Source: Bacteroidetes bacterium ADurb.Bin139
GTDB lineage: Bacteria > Bacteroidota > Bacteroidia > Bacteroidales > UBA932
Reading direction: 5' to 3'
DNA length: 48,646 bases
Assembly: GCA_002070565.1 (NCBI GenBank)
Contig: MWDM01000011.1
Location: 1 to 48,646, forward strand
Part shown: positions 41,701-48,646 of the stretch, piece by piece
Numbering within the stretch: position 1 is the first letter of the stretch
How the letters are laid out: each line of letters opens with the position of its first letter
The notes under the pieces: model-generated
Seen by the model: the letters and a program-made list of their open reading frames with translations, nothing else
The model's database searches: none
Told to the model about the DNA's origin: nothing
Position numbers and translations under genes: made by a program

Positions 41701-42484
41701 CGTTGAAAGGTTCAACGGTGGTGGGAAAATTATGGGTCTCGGCCTTCAGGCTGATCACCGTGTCGTAAGGGACAGTTTTGAAATAACCGGGACGGTCCGG
41801 AAATTCGGGTATGAAAAAAACGTGCTGCTGAGGCCCGGTTATAAAGGCACAATTGTCCCTATAGGCAGAGACTATACGGTTTGGATTCACAGCTGCTGTT
41901 TTTTTGATCATTTCAAATAAGGTGGCAGGCTGCTTTTCTCCATCAATAATGAATGTCCCGTTGAATATCTTGTGCCGGCAATGTTCTGAATTTGCCTGTG
42001 AAAATCCAAATATTTCCGAGTCTGTCAGGGGTCGGTTCAAGCGTCGGGAAAGATCCTGCAGATAGCGTATTTCGTCTTCATTCAGTGCCAGGCCTTCTTC
42101 ACGGTTGTATGCCTCAATATCCCGGATCTCTCTGACCGGTTCCGGAATCCGTCCTGTCCGGAACACCTGCTGGTCCAGTCCATGGTACATTTCCTGCAAC
42201 ATGGGATCAAAGGTGTCGGTTTCCCGGGCGGGGAAAAACTCTTCAATACGGATAACGCCAGGAATATTCATGCTCTGGCAGATCTCGGTTGCCACCGTGC
42301 TCCAGGGCGTGACCATTTCGCGTCGCGGGCCTTTAAACCATCCCTGGAGGACGGGGTCGCGGGGGTCTGCAGGGGTCGCTCCTGAGAACAACCAGGTCAG
42401 GGCTTCCAGATGAGGATTGGACAAAGCCAGCTCTGTCTGAACGACCAGTACCCCGGAACGGTTTTTCAGAAAAAAACAGATCAT
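38768..42484 (-). CDS. purL: Phosphoribosylformylglycinamidine synthase, single-chain PurL
   Basis: A 1238-residue cytosolic enzyme for step four of purine synthesis (FGAR plus glutamine plus ATP to FGAM). It is the large form with the glutaminase fused at the C-terminus. Family landmarks: [16 protein letters not shown] near residue 167, [20 protein letters not shown] near residue 250, [18 protein letters not shown] near residue 450, and the class I glutaminase with the nucleophile in [14 protein letters not shown] and the His/Glu pair in [12 protein letters not shown] near the end. It starts at 42484, 11 bases after rhaD, so it is the last gene of a five-gene operon, an unusual context for purL. 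Confidence 0.97.
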   Translation of the reverse strand: MICFFLKNRSGVLVVQTELALSNPHLEALTWLFSGATPADPRDPVLQGWFKGPRREMVTPWSTVATEICQSMNIPGVIRIEEFFPARETDTFDPMLQEMYHGLDQQVFRTGRIPEPVREIRDIEAYNREEGLALNEDEIRYLQDLSRRLNRPLTDSEIFGFSQANSEHCRHKIFNGTFIIDGEKQPATLFEMIKKTAAVNPNRIVSAYRDNCAFITGPQQHVFFIPEFPDRPGYFKTVPYDTVISLKAETHNFPTTVEPFNGAATGSGGEIRDRMAGGKASFPIAGTAVYMTSLPRLEGGSQRPGARPWMYHTPEDILTKASNGASDYGNKFGQPLICGSLLCFEHRENDRQYGYDKVIMQAGGVGFARLEDAIKEKPAQGDKILLLGGDNYRIGMGGGAVSSVATGEFGNAIELNAVQRSNPEMQKRVYNTIRSLAENGVNPIVSIHDHGAGGHLNCLAELVEHEGGKIHMEKLPLGDPTLSAKEIIGNESQERMGLVMHLQDVDLLRKTAERERAPLYVIGEITGDGRFIFENSETGEKPIDLAIKDLFGSVPRTITEDQTCNMVFEPVTCSQDNESLVDYAQQVIQLESVACKDWLTNKVDRSVTGWVAGQQCAGPLQLPLNDYGLTAIGFVPSPKGFSGIATSLGHAPVAGLIDPAAGSRLSIAEALTNLVFVAPDNGLRDVSLSANWMWPCRNRGEDARLYRAVKAASDFACQLGINIPTGKDSLSMTQKYPDGSKVLSPGTVIISAVAPVSDVRRKVQPVMDRTTASALLYVDFSGRKERTCHLGGSALAQCLGKVGANCPDVEDAVAFKRGFETVRELIAQDMVLAGHDISAGGLLTSLLEMCFANTGGGIRLMEHVLEEISGADRVAALFAEYPGVVLQVRTDKIHQALGLLLQNDVKTWLLGTPCEERMIKVDETLSFDIDRFRNLWFHSSYLMDKRQCSPVKARERFENFAKTPLKFKFPAWFDGTLEMPDLSGGNKPLPKAAIVREKGSQCDREMAWMLYLAGFDVRDVHTTDLISGRETLDDIRLIVFVGGFSNADTLGSAKGWAGAFLYNSKAKETLDRYYARKDTLSLGICNGCQLMAELGLITPADREKSPKIQPNESGKFECNFVNITIEESNSIFLKPLQGSRLGIWVAHGEGKFSSIHRDEANYAVAARYSYDLYPANPNGSPGAVAAVTSACGRHLAMMPHPERCIYPWNWAYYPANRPSDAVSPWLGMFTQARLFCMK

Positions 42485-42495
42485 AGATCAAATAC

Positions 42496-43257
42496 TTAAC
42501 TACGTAGTGAATGGACGTACAGGTATATCTTTGCGGCAGTATTGAGTGTATCCACGGCATCAAATACTTCCAGAATATTGGTTCCCGTTCCCAGGACGCC
42601 GTGGCGCTCCCACAACATGATGCGGAAGCTCTTAAGGTCTTTAATACTTGCTTTAGCCAGTTCCATGGATCCGGGCATCTCGTAGGGGACCCATGCCAAT
42701 CCGTTGGGCACGCACATTTTGACTTCTGCATGCATTTCGTACAATGCTTCGGTTATGGCCCGCGTACTTTTCAATTCGCCAATATGGGACAGGGCTATCA
42801 ATTCATTGGGATGTGTGTGGAACACCACGCGTCTGCCTGCCGACACGGGGACACCCTGTTGTATGGCTTCCTGTGCGAAGACCTGGTGCATGAGCAAGTG
42901 GGAAGGCAGCTCTATGGTAGGTGGCAAGTCTTTGTCTGCCAGTACGTCTATGCTTTTACCATCTGCTGCCACCCGGGTGATGATCCCCTGGTCCATGGGG
43001 TTCCTGGCTACATCACGCATCCTGGAGCCTGCGCTGGTCACGTAATAATACTGTCCTCCCAGCTCGGGAATCGTATGGTAAAGGGGAATTTTGGTGATTG
43101 CGGGCAGGTTTTTATTCTCATCTCCTATAAATTCGGTCACGTTAACAGTAATGTTCCCGGCATTCCTCTCTGCCCATCCTTTTTGCCACATGTATTCGGC
43201 CACTCTGGCAATGTCGTTGATCTGCATCTGCAAAGGCCCATTGTATTTCAGAATCAT
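42496..43257 (-). CDS. rhaD: L-rhamnulose-1-phosphate aldolase
   Basis: A 253-residue class II aldolase that splits L-rhamnulose 1-phosphate into dihydroxyacetone phosphate and L-lactaldehyde. WAERNAGNITVNV near the N-terminus and YYVTSAGSRMRDV match RhaD of Bacteroidota. The catalytic glutamate is E116 (IELPSHLLMH), and zinc ligands are H147 and H149 in FHTHPNEL and H219 in WERHGVLGTG, at nearly the same spacing as E. coli E117, H141, H143 and H212. No rhamnose isomerase, kinase or permease is in the window, so it has been separated from the usual rha cluster. It lies between an AAA_28 ATPase gene (4 bases) and purL (11 bases). Confidence 0.93.
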   Translation of the reverse strand: MILKYNGPLQMQINDIARVAEYMWQKGWAERNAGNITVNVTEFIGDENKNLPAITKIPLYHTIPELGGQYYYVTSAGSRMRDVARNPMDQGIITRVAADGKSIDVLADKDLPPTIELPSHLLMHQVFAQEAIQQGVPVSAGRRVVFHTHPNELIALSHIGELKSTRAITEALYEMHAEVKMCVPNGLAWVPYEMPGSMELAKASIKDLKSFRIMLWERHGVLGTGTNILEVFDAVDTLNTAAKIYLYVHSLRS

Positions 43258-43261
43258 TTTT

Positions 43262-43801
43262 TCAACTTTTAACTAATAAACAAATTTTCATAATAACCAG
43301 GTCCAGTGTCCTGTGACTGTAAGTTTCAAAGGGAATCTTGTTGCCTACCAGGATGTCGATGATCTTTTCATCCAGTTCCAGAGACTGTTCCAGGTTGTGG
43401 ATGCGGCCTTCCTGTTCAAAATAAGCAGTTCTTTGAATAAACAGGTTAAAATTGTTGAACCGGTTGAAATTCTTAATGATTTCATTACGAAAAGAATCCG
43501 ACACGTTTACTCCAAAGACCAGGCTGTTCAACAGGGTGGCATCTGTAACCACAACGTCAACTTTTCCAACCAGCCTTTCCACACGGTGCGTCTGTACTTC
43601 AAATATGTGGTGCTGGTGGGGCTCGGTGCCATCCAGGATGTCAAATTTTTCATCCCACACTAGTTCTTTAGCGTATTCCGAAACGTATTCCGTTACAAGC
43701 CGCTGCTTTTTTAATTTACTGGCAATCTCCCAGGCACAGGTAGTCTTGCCCGCGGCAGGACCCCCAAAAAGATTGACAATCAAAGTGTTTTTGGATGGCA
43801 T
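43262..43801 (-). CDS. AAA_28-family ATP/GTP-binding protein
   Basis: A protein of about 179 residues started at 43801 (MPSKNTLIVNLFGGPAAGKT); an ATG at 43825 would add eight residues and leave 5 bases to the upstream stop. The P-loop is GGPAAGKTT. DVVVTDATLL is the Walker B region, and LFIQRTAYFEQEGRIHN and LDEKIIDIL follow. The overall pattern matches AAA_28 proteins, related to the kinase domain of NadR-type nicotinamide riboside kinases. A small-molecule kinase role is possible but the substrate is unknown. It lies in a minus-strand operon between a GH92-like gene and rhaD. Confidence 0.82.
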   Translation of the reverse strand: MPSKNTLIVNLFGGPAAGKTTCAWEIASKLKKQRLVTEYVSEYAKELVWDEKFDILDGTEPHQHHIFEVQTHRVERLVGKVDVVVTDATLLNSLVFGVNVSDSFRNEIIKNFNRFNNFNLFIQRTAYFEQEGRIHNLEQSLELDEKIIDILVGNKIPFETYSHRTLDLVIMKICLLVKS

Positions 43802-43830
43802 TTTTTGTATTTCAGGGTGCAGCAAATATA

Positions 43831-45828
43831 CTACTTTTTCAGAAAGGAGTACGGCAATTTTTCATTCCGGAAGGACCTTCCCCTGACAGGATGGTCTGTC
43901 ATGCTGAATTCCAGTATTCCCCCCTGCAGGAGTTGTCCGTGTGTAATATAGGAAGAATCCAGTACTTTCCCATTCCATTTCACTTCTTTAACATAAATAT
44001 TCTTATCTGTCAGCCTGGGTGCTTCTATGGTCAGTACTCTGCCGCCTTCCAGGCGGACGGTCATTTTCTTGAAATACGGAGCGCCCAGGACATATTGATC
44101 CGTTCCGGGACACAACGGGTACAGTCCCAGGGCCGAAAATACAAACCAGGCTGGCGATTCATCTTCCGGGCAGTAAGCATTCATCATTTCCCGGATCTTC
44201 TCCTGGCCTTTCCAGGGCGCGGCTGTCCAGGTATACAAATAAGGAAGCTCCCTGAAAGTTGAGGCACTATCCAGCCGCTGTTCAAATCCTTTCCTGCCCC
44301 CTGTCCTTTCAACGATATCAGCCATATTGTGCGGAACAAACAGCAGGGCATCCCGGCAGGCCAGGGAATCTATATGCCATTGATAAGCTGTTACATAAGG
44401 ACGTACACGGTTTACGGTTTCCATATAACCTTCCCCTGATGCCATAACCATCAGACACCAGTTTGCGTAGGAAAAATCTTTGGTCAGCCCCTGGAAGGGT
44501 GTTTGCAGTGTTGTGGTCATGGCCTCAAGAAAGCGGGGTGTCAGCGAGGCCGGCAGAATACCCTTGACACAGGCATCTGTAAGATGTGACATGGCTTTGT
44601 GTAGTACGCTTTCTCCGGGCAACAATTTGGGCACACTCCTGTCATAATAGGCCAGGGCAGAGGCGGCGAATTGACGGCTTCTGTCGGGTTTAATGAATGT
44701 CATAAGAGCGTCCCTGACCATACAGCCGGGATAAAGAGCGGCATAATTTACATGATACTCAGAGGTATGTATGTTGTTGTCGTTGCCACGGAACCTGCCA
44801 TCCACATCATGTGACAAGGCAGGATACATTATTGTTTGTGACAAAGAACTGTAAAACAGCGTCCTGCGCGATTCCAGCAATTCGTTTCCCAGGAGATCGT
44901 CAACCGTAATGACATCCAGTTCCTTTTCCCATAGCTGACCGGCTTCCCAAAGAAGCGTTTCAAAACTTTTTCCCTCCTGCTCTGCTTTCAGGTTATTCAA
45001 GGCTCCCAGGGCATCTACAGAGGAAAAAGCGACCTGGATTTCCAGAACACCGTCTCCCACAAATTGCTGACCGTCCCTGACCAGGTCAAATACGAATACG
45101 GCTTCCAGTCCTGGTCCGCCCATCAGGGGATAATTTTCGGGAGCTATGCTGCTGTCGGTTGCGTAAAAATATTTCACAGGCCGGGAAAAACGCATGGCAA
45201 AGAATGTGTGCCGGGTTTCTTTGCCAGCACGGTTTATGATACTTCCGGTAACGGTATTCGGATCTTCTATCCTCAGACCTACCCACAGGAGCCCGGAGCC
45301 GGGGTTATCCCCGGCGCCTGGACTTTCTCCTGAACCGGGATTTTCACCGGAGCCATGATTTTTCCAGGTGCCTGGACTTTTCCCGGCGCCTGGACTTTCT
45401 CCTGAGCCGGGATTATGCCCGGCTGCTGAAAGGTCCAGCAAAATCCTGCCTTCTTTTTGAGGTTCACCCGATGGGGTAAAAAAGGCATACCGGTGCATAG
45501 CTCCCCTTGGCGTGGCTGTAACCATAAGATCCATATCCGGATTCCTGGTTATTATGTGCAACGATCCCGGAGCCTGGGGAGCAGTTCCTTCCTGCAGGGA
45601 TAAGGGCCCGGCAGAGGGAACTAATCCCATGCTGCCGTATGCAAGACCTGACCCATGATTAAAAAACCTGTGTTCTATAGTCAGGGTTTTCCCCGCCTGG
45701 TGTTCTGAAATGCGCGGTACAACCTTAACACCACCAAAAGGAACGCAAATCCCCTGGTCAAGACTGCCTGCTGAAAGAATAGCCGGGAAACATACGGCCA
45801 GGACAAACCAGGAAAACCGTCTTATCAT
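43831..45828 (-). CDS. GH92-like protein with eroded catalytic motifs
   Basis: A 665-residue secreted protein (signal peptide ending near LSAGS) with GH92 alpha-mannosidase architecture: an N-terminal beta-sandwich (IEHRFFNHGSGLAYGSMGLV) and an (alpha/alpha)6 domain with SHDVDGRFRGNDNNIH, YANWCLMVMA, LLFVPHNMADIVERTGG, PYLYTWTAAPWKGQEKIREM and AWFVFSALGLYPLCPGTDQYVLG. It is shorter than the usual 730-770 residues, and several family motifs seem lost: EGNAWQY before FVPHD reads LACRDAL; the GNEPSHH before PYLY reads TFRE; the GNEDCGQMSAW segment is reduced to EDESPAW. Residues 138-179 are an insertion of repeated GSGESPGAGKSPG-like units in the sandwich. It may be a non-catalytic glycan-binding protein or have a changed specificity. 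It overlaps the upstream DUF362 gene by 4 bases. Confidence 0.85.
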   Translation of the reverse strand: MIRRFSWFVLAVCFPAILSAGSLDQGICVPFGGVKVVPRISEHQAGKTLTIEHRFFNHGSGLAYGSMGLVPSAGPLSLQEGTAPQAPGSLHIITRNPDMDLMVTATPRGAMHRYAFFTPSGEPQKEGRILLDLSAAGHNPGSGESPGAGKSPGTWKNHGSGENPGSGESPGAGDNPGSGLLWVGLRIEDPNTVTGSIINRAGKETRHTFFAMRFSRPVKYFYATDSSIAPENYPLMGGPGLEAVFVFDLVRDGQQFVGDGVLEIQVAFSSVDALGALNNLKAEQEGKSFETLLWEAGQLWEKELDVITVDDLLGNELLESRRTLFYSSLSQTIMYPALSHDVDGRFRGNDNNIHTSEYHVNYAALYPGCMVRDALMTFIKPDRSRQFAASALAYYDRSVPKLLPGESVLHKAMSHLTDACVKGILPASLTPRFLEAMTTTLQTPFQGLTKDFSYANWCLMVMASGEGYMETVNRVRPYVTAYQWHIDSLACRDALLFVPHNMADIVERTGGRKGFEQRLDSASTFRELPYLYTWTAAPWKGQEKIREMMNAYCPEDESPAWFVFSALGLYPLCPGTDQYVLGAPYFKKMTVRLEGGRVLTIEAPRLTDKNIYVKEVKWNGKVLDSSYITHGQLLQGGILEFSMTDHPVRGRSFRNEKLPYSFLKK

Positions 45829-46940
45829 ATTTCAATCAGGGTATAGGTGCGTGAGCCGAGCTTCATCTTTTCTGCGTAGGCAAGTCCAAACTCCCCGTCT
45901 GTGCGCGGATGTACAAAAGCAAACTTATTTTCCCCTTCGTGCGAATGGGCGCTTTCCGGATCGGCCATGCTGCCCGGAGTGGCAGGAGCCGATTTGACCA
46001 TGTCGAAACAGGCCTGATCCAGTGCCAGCGGATCAAAAGAGGCCAGCATGCCAATGTCGGGCACAATGGCTGTATCGTTCATGCTCCAACAATCGCAGTG
46101 TGGCGAAACATCCATGATAAAACTCACGTGAAAATGCGCTTTTCCCTGCAATGCCGCCCAGGCATATTCGGCGATCTTGGCCGTCAAGCCTTGTGCCGAG
46201 GAGGATTCCCCGGCCCGGGCTGCATCGTACTGGCAAACAGCAACGCATTGCCCGCACCCCACACATAAGTCATAATTGATCACCGCGATCTTTTCCGCAT
46301 CCAGGGTTACTGCCCCGTGGCGGCAATTGATCACACACTGCCGGCATCCCGTGCAATTGGCCCGTTCAATGACCGGCTGTGAATCTGAATGCAAATGCAA
46401 TTTCCCGGCAACGCTGGCACATCCCATCCCGATATTTTTCAACGCCCCGCCAAATCCCGCTTGTTCATGTCCCTTGAAATGCGTCATGCTGACCAACACA
46501 TCGGCCTTAGCAATGCCGGAAGCGATGCGGGCTTCTTTGCAATATTCTCCTTCGGGTATGGGGATGATCGCTTCATCGGTCCCTTTCAACCCGTCGGCAA
46601 TGATGACCGGAGCTCCCGGTACGCTTATGGGGTTGTACCCATTCAGGTAAGCCGTCCGTAAATGATCCACGGCATTGGACCGGGAACCGCTGTAAAGCGT
46701 ATTGGTATCGGTCAAAAAGGTGCGGGCACCCATTTGCCGCAACAGTTCCGCCATTCGGGAAGCGTAATTGTGACGCAGGAAAGCCATGTTGCCCAATTCC
46801 CCAAAATGGATCTTGATTGCCGTAAACTTATCTTTACAGTCCAGGGTTCCTATGCCGGCCGCTTTGACCAGGAGTTCCATTTTTTTGGGAAGGCTCCGGC
46901 CGGGACGGGATCTGAAATTCGTAAAAAAGACTTCGCTCAT
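45825..46940 (-). CDS. DUF362 protein with two 4Fe-4S clusters
   Basis: A 371-residue cytosolic protein. The N-terminal DUF362 domain has IKIHFGELGNMAFLRHNYAS, RTFLTDTNTLYSGSRSNAVD and VSMTHFKGHEQAGFGGALKN. Two ferredoxin motifs follow at about residues 194-240: CTGCRQCVINC and CVGCGQCVAVC. The C-terminus continues the DUF362 fold (VPDIGMLASFDPLALDQACFD). Proteins of this type are widespread in anaerobes, of unknown role, probably in electron transfer or metal-centre handling. It starts the five-gene operon running to purL and faces DUF2007 across 73 bases. Confidence 0.9.
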   Translation of the reverse strand: MSEVFFTNFRSRPGRSLPKKMELLVKAAGIGTLDCKDKFTAIKIHFGELGNMAFLRHNYASRMAELLRQMGARTFLTDTNTLYSGSRSNAVDHLRTAYLNGYNPISVPGAPVIIADGLKGTDEAIIPIPEGEYCKEARIASGIAKADVLVSMTHFKGHEQAGFGGALKNIGMGCASVAGKLHLHSDSQPVIERANCTGCRQCVINCRHGAVTLDAEKIAVINYDLCVGCGQCVAVCQYDAARAGESSSAQGLTAKIAEYAWAALQGKAHFHVSFIMDVSPHCDCWSMNDTAIVPDIGMLASFDPLALDQACFDMVKSAPATPGSMADPESAHSHEGENKFAFVHPRTDGEFGLAYAEKMKLGSRTYTLIEI

Positions 46941-46980
46941 ACCGTTGTGTTTTCAGGGGCTAAGGTAACAAGATTTTACG

Positions 46981-46988
46981 TATCTTTA
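46981..46988 (+). promoter_or_regulatory. Putative -7 element of the DUF2007 gene
   Basis: TATCTTTA lies 25 bases before the ATG at 47014, with no convincing -33 element. Confidence 0.4.
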
Positions 46989-47013
46989 GGAAGAATTCTC
47001 AACGTATCTGATC

Positions 47014-47235
47014 ATGAAAACAGTAGCCCGGTGCAGTACCCATTTCCAGGCAGATGTCATAAAGGGGAACCTGGAAAACGAAGGATTTCATCCAGTCGTT
47101 TTTGACAACAGCATGAACTCGTTCCTACCCGTAAATACAACAAACGGAAAAAACCTGATAGATGTTCGTGTCCCCGACCAGGAATACGAAGCCGCCCTGG
47201 CCTACCTTGACACCAAAAAAAACCAACCTGACTAA
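47014..47235 (+). CDS. DUF2007 small protein
   Basis: A 73-residue soluble protein. The opening VARCSTHFQADVIKGNLENE, then GFHPVVFDNS and the end VRVPDQEYEAALAYLD are typical of DUF2007, a small ACT-like or PII-like fold called a putative signal transducing protein, often encoded beside housekeeping genes. No ligand or partner is known. It is monocistronic and is followed by repeat cluster 4. Confidence 0.88.
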   Translation: MKTVARCSTHFQADVIKGNLENEGFHPVVFDNSMNSFLPVNTTNGKNLIDVRVPDQEYEAALAYLDTKKNQPD

Positions 47236-47291
47236 GACTTTTTCGCTATAGCCGGCATTTTAATTGAAGGGGACAAGCCTGGACTACTATA

Positions 47292-47364
47292 GGTCACTGC
47301 TTTACAAGACAAAGGGAGCTTTTTTGTATTGCCGAGGCTTCCTTTGTCTTGTGAGGCAGTGACC
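47292..47364. repeat. Repeat D, copy 2 (73-base hairpin)
   Basis: Arms GGTCACTGC plus ACAAGACAAAGG at the left and CCTTTGTCTTGTGAGGCAGT plus GACC at the right pair over nearly 30 bases with three or so mismatches. It could end transcription of the DUF2007 gene, but no T tract follows. The right half recurs at 30487-30523. Confidence 0.7.
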
Positions 47365-47384
47365 AAGCAGTGATCTTACACTTT

Positions 47385-47487
47385 GGGGGAGGTGGTAAGT
47401 AACTACTTTGATATAAAATCTCGTAACATACTGTTTATGTGTGCATTGGATGCGTTTTCGCAGTTTTCGCCACTTACTACCTTCCCC
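47385..47487 (+). repeat. Repeat B, copy 8 (core 47391-47481)
   Basis: The core is 91 bp. The second half (GTGTGCATTGGATGCGTTTT and the bases to CACTTACTACC) is identical to that of copy 9. The 39-base spacer to copy 9 is again C-rich, T-rich, then G-rich. Confidence 0.8.
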
Positions 47488-47514
47488 GGTTTTGGCCGCT
47501 TTTCGGCAAATTGA

Positions 47515-47617
47515 GGGGGAGGTGGTAAGTAACCACTGTACTACAAAAACGCGCAACACGTTGTATACGTGTGCATTGGATGCGTTTTCGCAGTTTTCGC
47601 CACTTACTACCCTCCTC
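47515..47617 (+). repeat. Repeat B, copy 9 (core 47521-47611)
   Basis: The core is 91 bp, exactly 130 bases after copy 8. The left inner palindrome is diverged (GTAACCACTGTACTAC) and the centre shows ACACG and CGTGT around TTGTATA. Confidence 0.8.
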
Positions 47618-47644
47618 GGTTTTTGCAGCTTTCCGGTGATTTGC

Positions 47645-47745
47645 GGGGGAGGTAGTAAGTACCAGCAATATAAAGAAATTTCGCATCTTGCTGTTATCAA
47701 GCGTATTATAGAATTTTGCTCTGTTTTGGCTACTTACCACCCTCC
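47645..47745 (+). repeat. Repeat B, copy 10 (core 47651-47741)
   Basis: The core is 91 bp, again exactly 130 bases after the copy before it. The ends are GGTAGTAAGTA and TACTTACCACC; the interior is the most diverged of the cluster. Confidence 0.75.
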
Positions 47746-47752
47746 AGTCATA

Positions 47753-47863
47753 ATGATTCCTTTGAGAGCACCATTTAGGTCAGACGGTATTATGACTGTT
47801 TTAGGCGATATTGATATTATTCCAGATGGTTTTGTTAATAATTTGACAGACAATCATACTTGA
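47753..47863 (+). pseudogene. Possible 36-codon gene remnant
   Basis: An open frame of 36 codons (MIPLRAPFRSDGIMTVLGDI and 16 more residues) begins right after the last B unit and has ordinary-looking codon use. It could be the tail of a gene cut by the repeat cluster, or chance. No homology is recognised. Confidence 0.25.
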
Positions 47864-47987
47864 ACAATTATTAAAAATGTGCATCTTTAAGAATTAATTA
47901 AACCTGTTATATTATTATTACAGTCAAGCACTCAAGACTGTTACCAACAGTGTAAGTATATAATTAATTCTAATTTTAATCGCTAAA

Positions 47988-48602
47988 ATGTTAATAAAAA
48001 ACAGATTTTCGACATTGCTTACATTCATACTGATTGGAATCATCGTGTCAGGTTGTAACCCAATTGAACAAACAACAAAAAATATTAGAGCCACAAAAAG
48101 CAATGAACATTCTTCAATATTTATTGTTAAGTTAAATTATGAAGAGTCACTATCTCTTCAGTATAAAAAAAGGGGAACTTATTGTATTAGTTCTGAAGAA
48201 GCTATCGATAAAGTGATGACTATAGCAGAACAGAAAGGGGGGAAGTGTAAAAATATGATTTTTTCTTCATGTAAACTCATTGAAAATAATAATAAAAAAG
48301 GGGCGTATTATCAAGTTGAATTTGAAAGTCAAAAAGGAAAAGGATACGCCATTATACCAGCAGACATACGAGTACCAAAACCTATGTGTTATGTGGAAAA
48401 TGGCTTTTTAACCGACACATCATTTATTGAGCCACTAAAATATTATTTTCGTCACATTCCCGAGTATATTGAAAAAAAACAAAATGACAAATATGATATT
48501 GATAAATATTATGCAAATGCTATAAGTAAAATCAACAACGGAACAGGTTCTAAATCAGTTCCGCCATTTGATCCGGCACTGTCCAGTATTTTGTGTAAAT
48601 GA
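47988..48602 (+). CDS. Lipoprotein resembling a Spi / streptopain-type propeptide
   Basis: A 204-residue predicted lipoprotein (lipobox IVSGC near residue 23). Residues about 60-125 (YCISSEEAIDKVMTIAEQKG, YYQVEFESQKGKGYAIIPAD) resemble the Spi/Inhibitor_I69 module, which forms the prodomain of C10 cysteine proteases or a separate inhibitor. No protease domain follows: there is a TGA at 48600-48602 and the window ends 44 bases later, so a C10 protease gene or frame-shifted continuation outside the window cannot be excluded. The gene and its flanks are much richer in A and T than the rest of the window. The module assignment is tentative. Confidence 0.6.
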   Translation: MLIKNRFSTLLTFILIGIIVSGCNPIEQTTKNIRATKSNEHSSIFIVKLNYEESLSLQYKKRGTYCISSEEAIDKVMTIAEQKGGKCKNMIFSSCKLIENNNKKGAYYQVEFESQKGKGYAIIPADIRVPKPMCYVENGFLTDTSFIEPLKYYFRHIPEYIEKKQNDKYDIDKYYANAISKINNGTGSKSVPPFDPALSSILCK

Positions 48603-48646
48603 CAATTGAGTTTCATAATTACAACAGCACCCTGTCTTCAAAAATA

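Noticed and set aside
42511..43272. 253-codon frame opposite rhaD
   Set aside because: It mirrors rhaD almost exactly and has a cysteine/histidine-rich composition typical of an antisense shadow; rhaD has all its catalytic residues.
3910..47745. Integron attC sites in the B clusters
   Set aside because: The units are imperfect palindromes of suitable size, but they lie next to one another without gene cassettes between them, lack recognisable RYYYAAC/GTTRRRY boxes at matching places, and no integrase is present.
47441..47863. 140-codon open frame across cluster 4
   Set aside because: It runs through two tandem B units and their spacers; the frame is open because of repeat composition. Only its last 36 codons lie outside the repeats.
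1..48646. tRNA, rRNA, tmRNA or other known RNA genes and riboswitches
   Set aside because: I looked in all intergenic stretches and saw no cloverleaf, conserved T-arm or known riboswitch core. The long rplU leader was considered but shows no recognisable structure.

Overview
The window reads as a chromosomal segment of a member of the phylum Bacteroidota, most likely order Bacteroidales. Evidence: promoters match the Bacteroidota -33/-7 pattern (TTTG, about 19 bases, TAnnTTTG; cleanest before rpmH and rplU); start sites rarely show a Shine-Dalgarno sequence; the protein families (PASTA-RluD pair, DUF799/DUF4810/CsgG lipoproteins, GH92, GH53, GH18, Na/Pi cotransporter with PhoU-like tail, large single-chain PurL) are typical of that group. 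I cannot name a genus. No rRNA, tRNA, transposase, phage or cas gene is visible.

Layout. 1-773 and 3123-4228 are repeat clusters on either side of a minus-strand lipoprotein/CsgG operon (774-3122). 3416-6662 holds a macro-like protein, an orphan HigA-type antitoxin, a ZIP metal transporter and a hemerythrin-LuxR regulator. 6704-8933 is a minisatellite followed by a tandem GH53 galactanase lipoprotein, convergent with an ABC-F ATPase. 10899-14964 is a plus-strand operon (DUF308, glycerate kinase, FecCD permease, ATPase, nitroreductase), convergent with an aminotransferase. 16323-23800 is a tightly packed housekeeping run (queD, polA, GT2, ECF sigma factor, rsmG, rpmH, PASTA protein, rluD), convergent with a minus-strand operon Na/Pi transporter-serS-ruvC (27323-23769). 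A ThuA-GH18 fusion and a Rid-family protein follow, then repeat cluster 3 (30435-31333), rplU-rpmA on the minus strand, and a translationally coupled plus-strand set (ATPase, Sir2, FAD/Fe-S dehydrogenase, phosphoesterase-propeller lipoprotein). A five-gene minus-strand operon (DUF362, GH92-like, AAA_28, rhaD, purL) occupies 46940-38768. DUF2007, repeat cluster 4 and an AT-rich lipoprotein end the window.

The most unusual content is the intergenic repeat system. Four clusters are built from the same modules: A (104 bp, terminal inverted repeats GAGGTGGAACCTCAGCGCGCC), B (almost always 91 bp from GGTGG to CCACC), C (two hairpins) and a weaker D. B units are spaced by exactly 39 or 28 bases, so the arrays have a fixed period of about 130 or 119. 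Sequences diverge while lengths stay constant, and some stems show compensatory changes, which suggests a structured RNA or DNA element under selection or a family of very small mobile repeats. Short tandem repeats also expand inside several coding sequences. Four convergent gene pairs overlap at their 3' ends.
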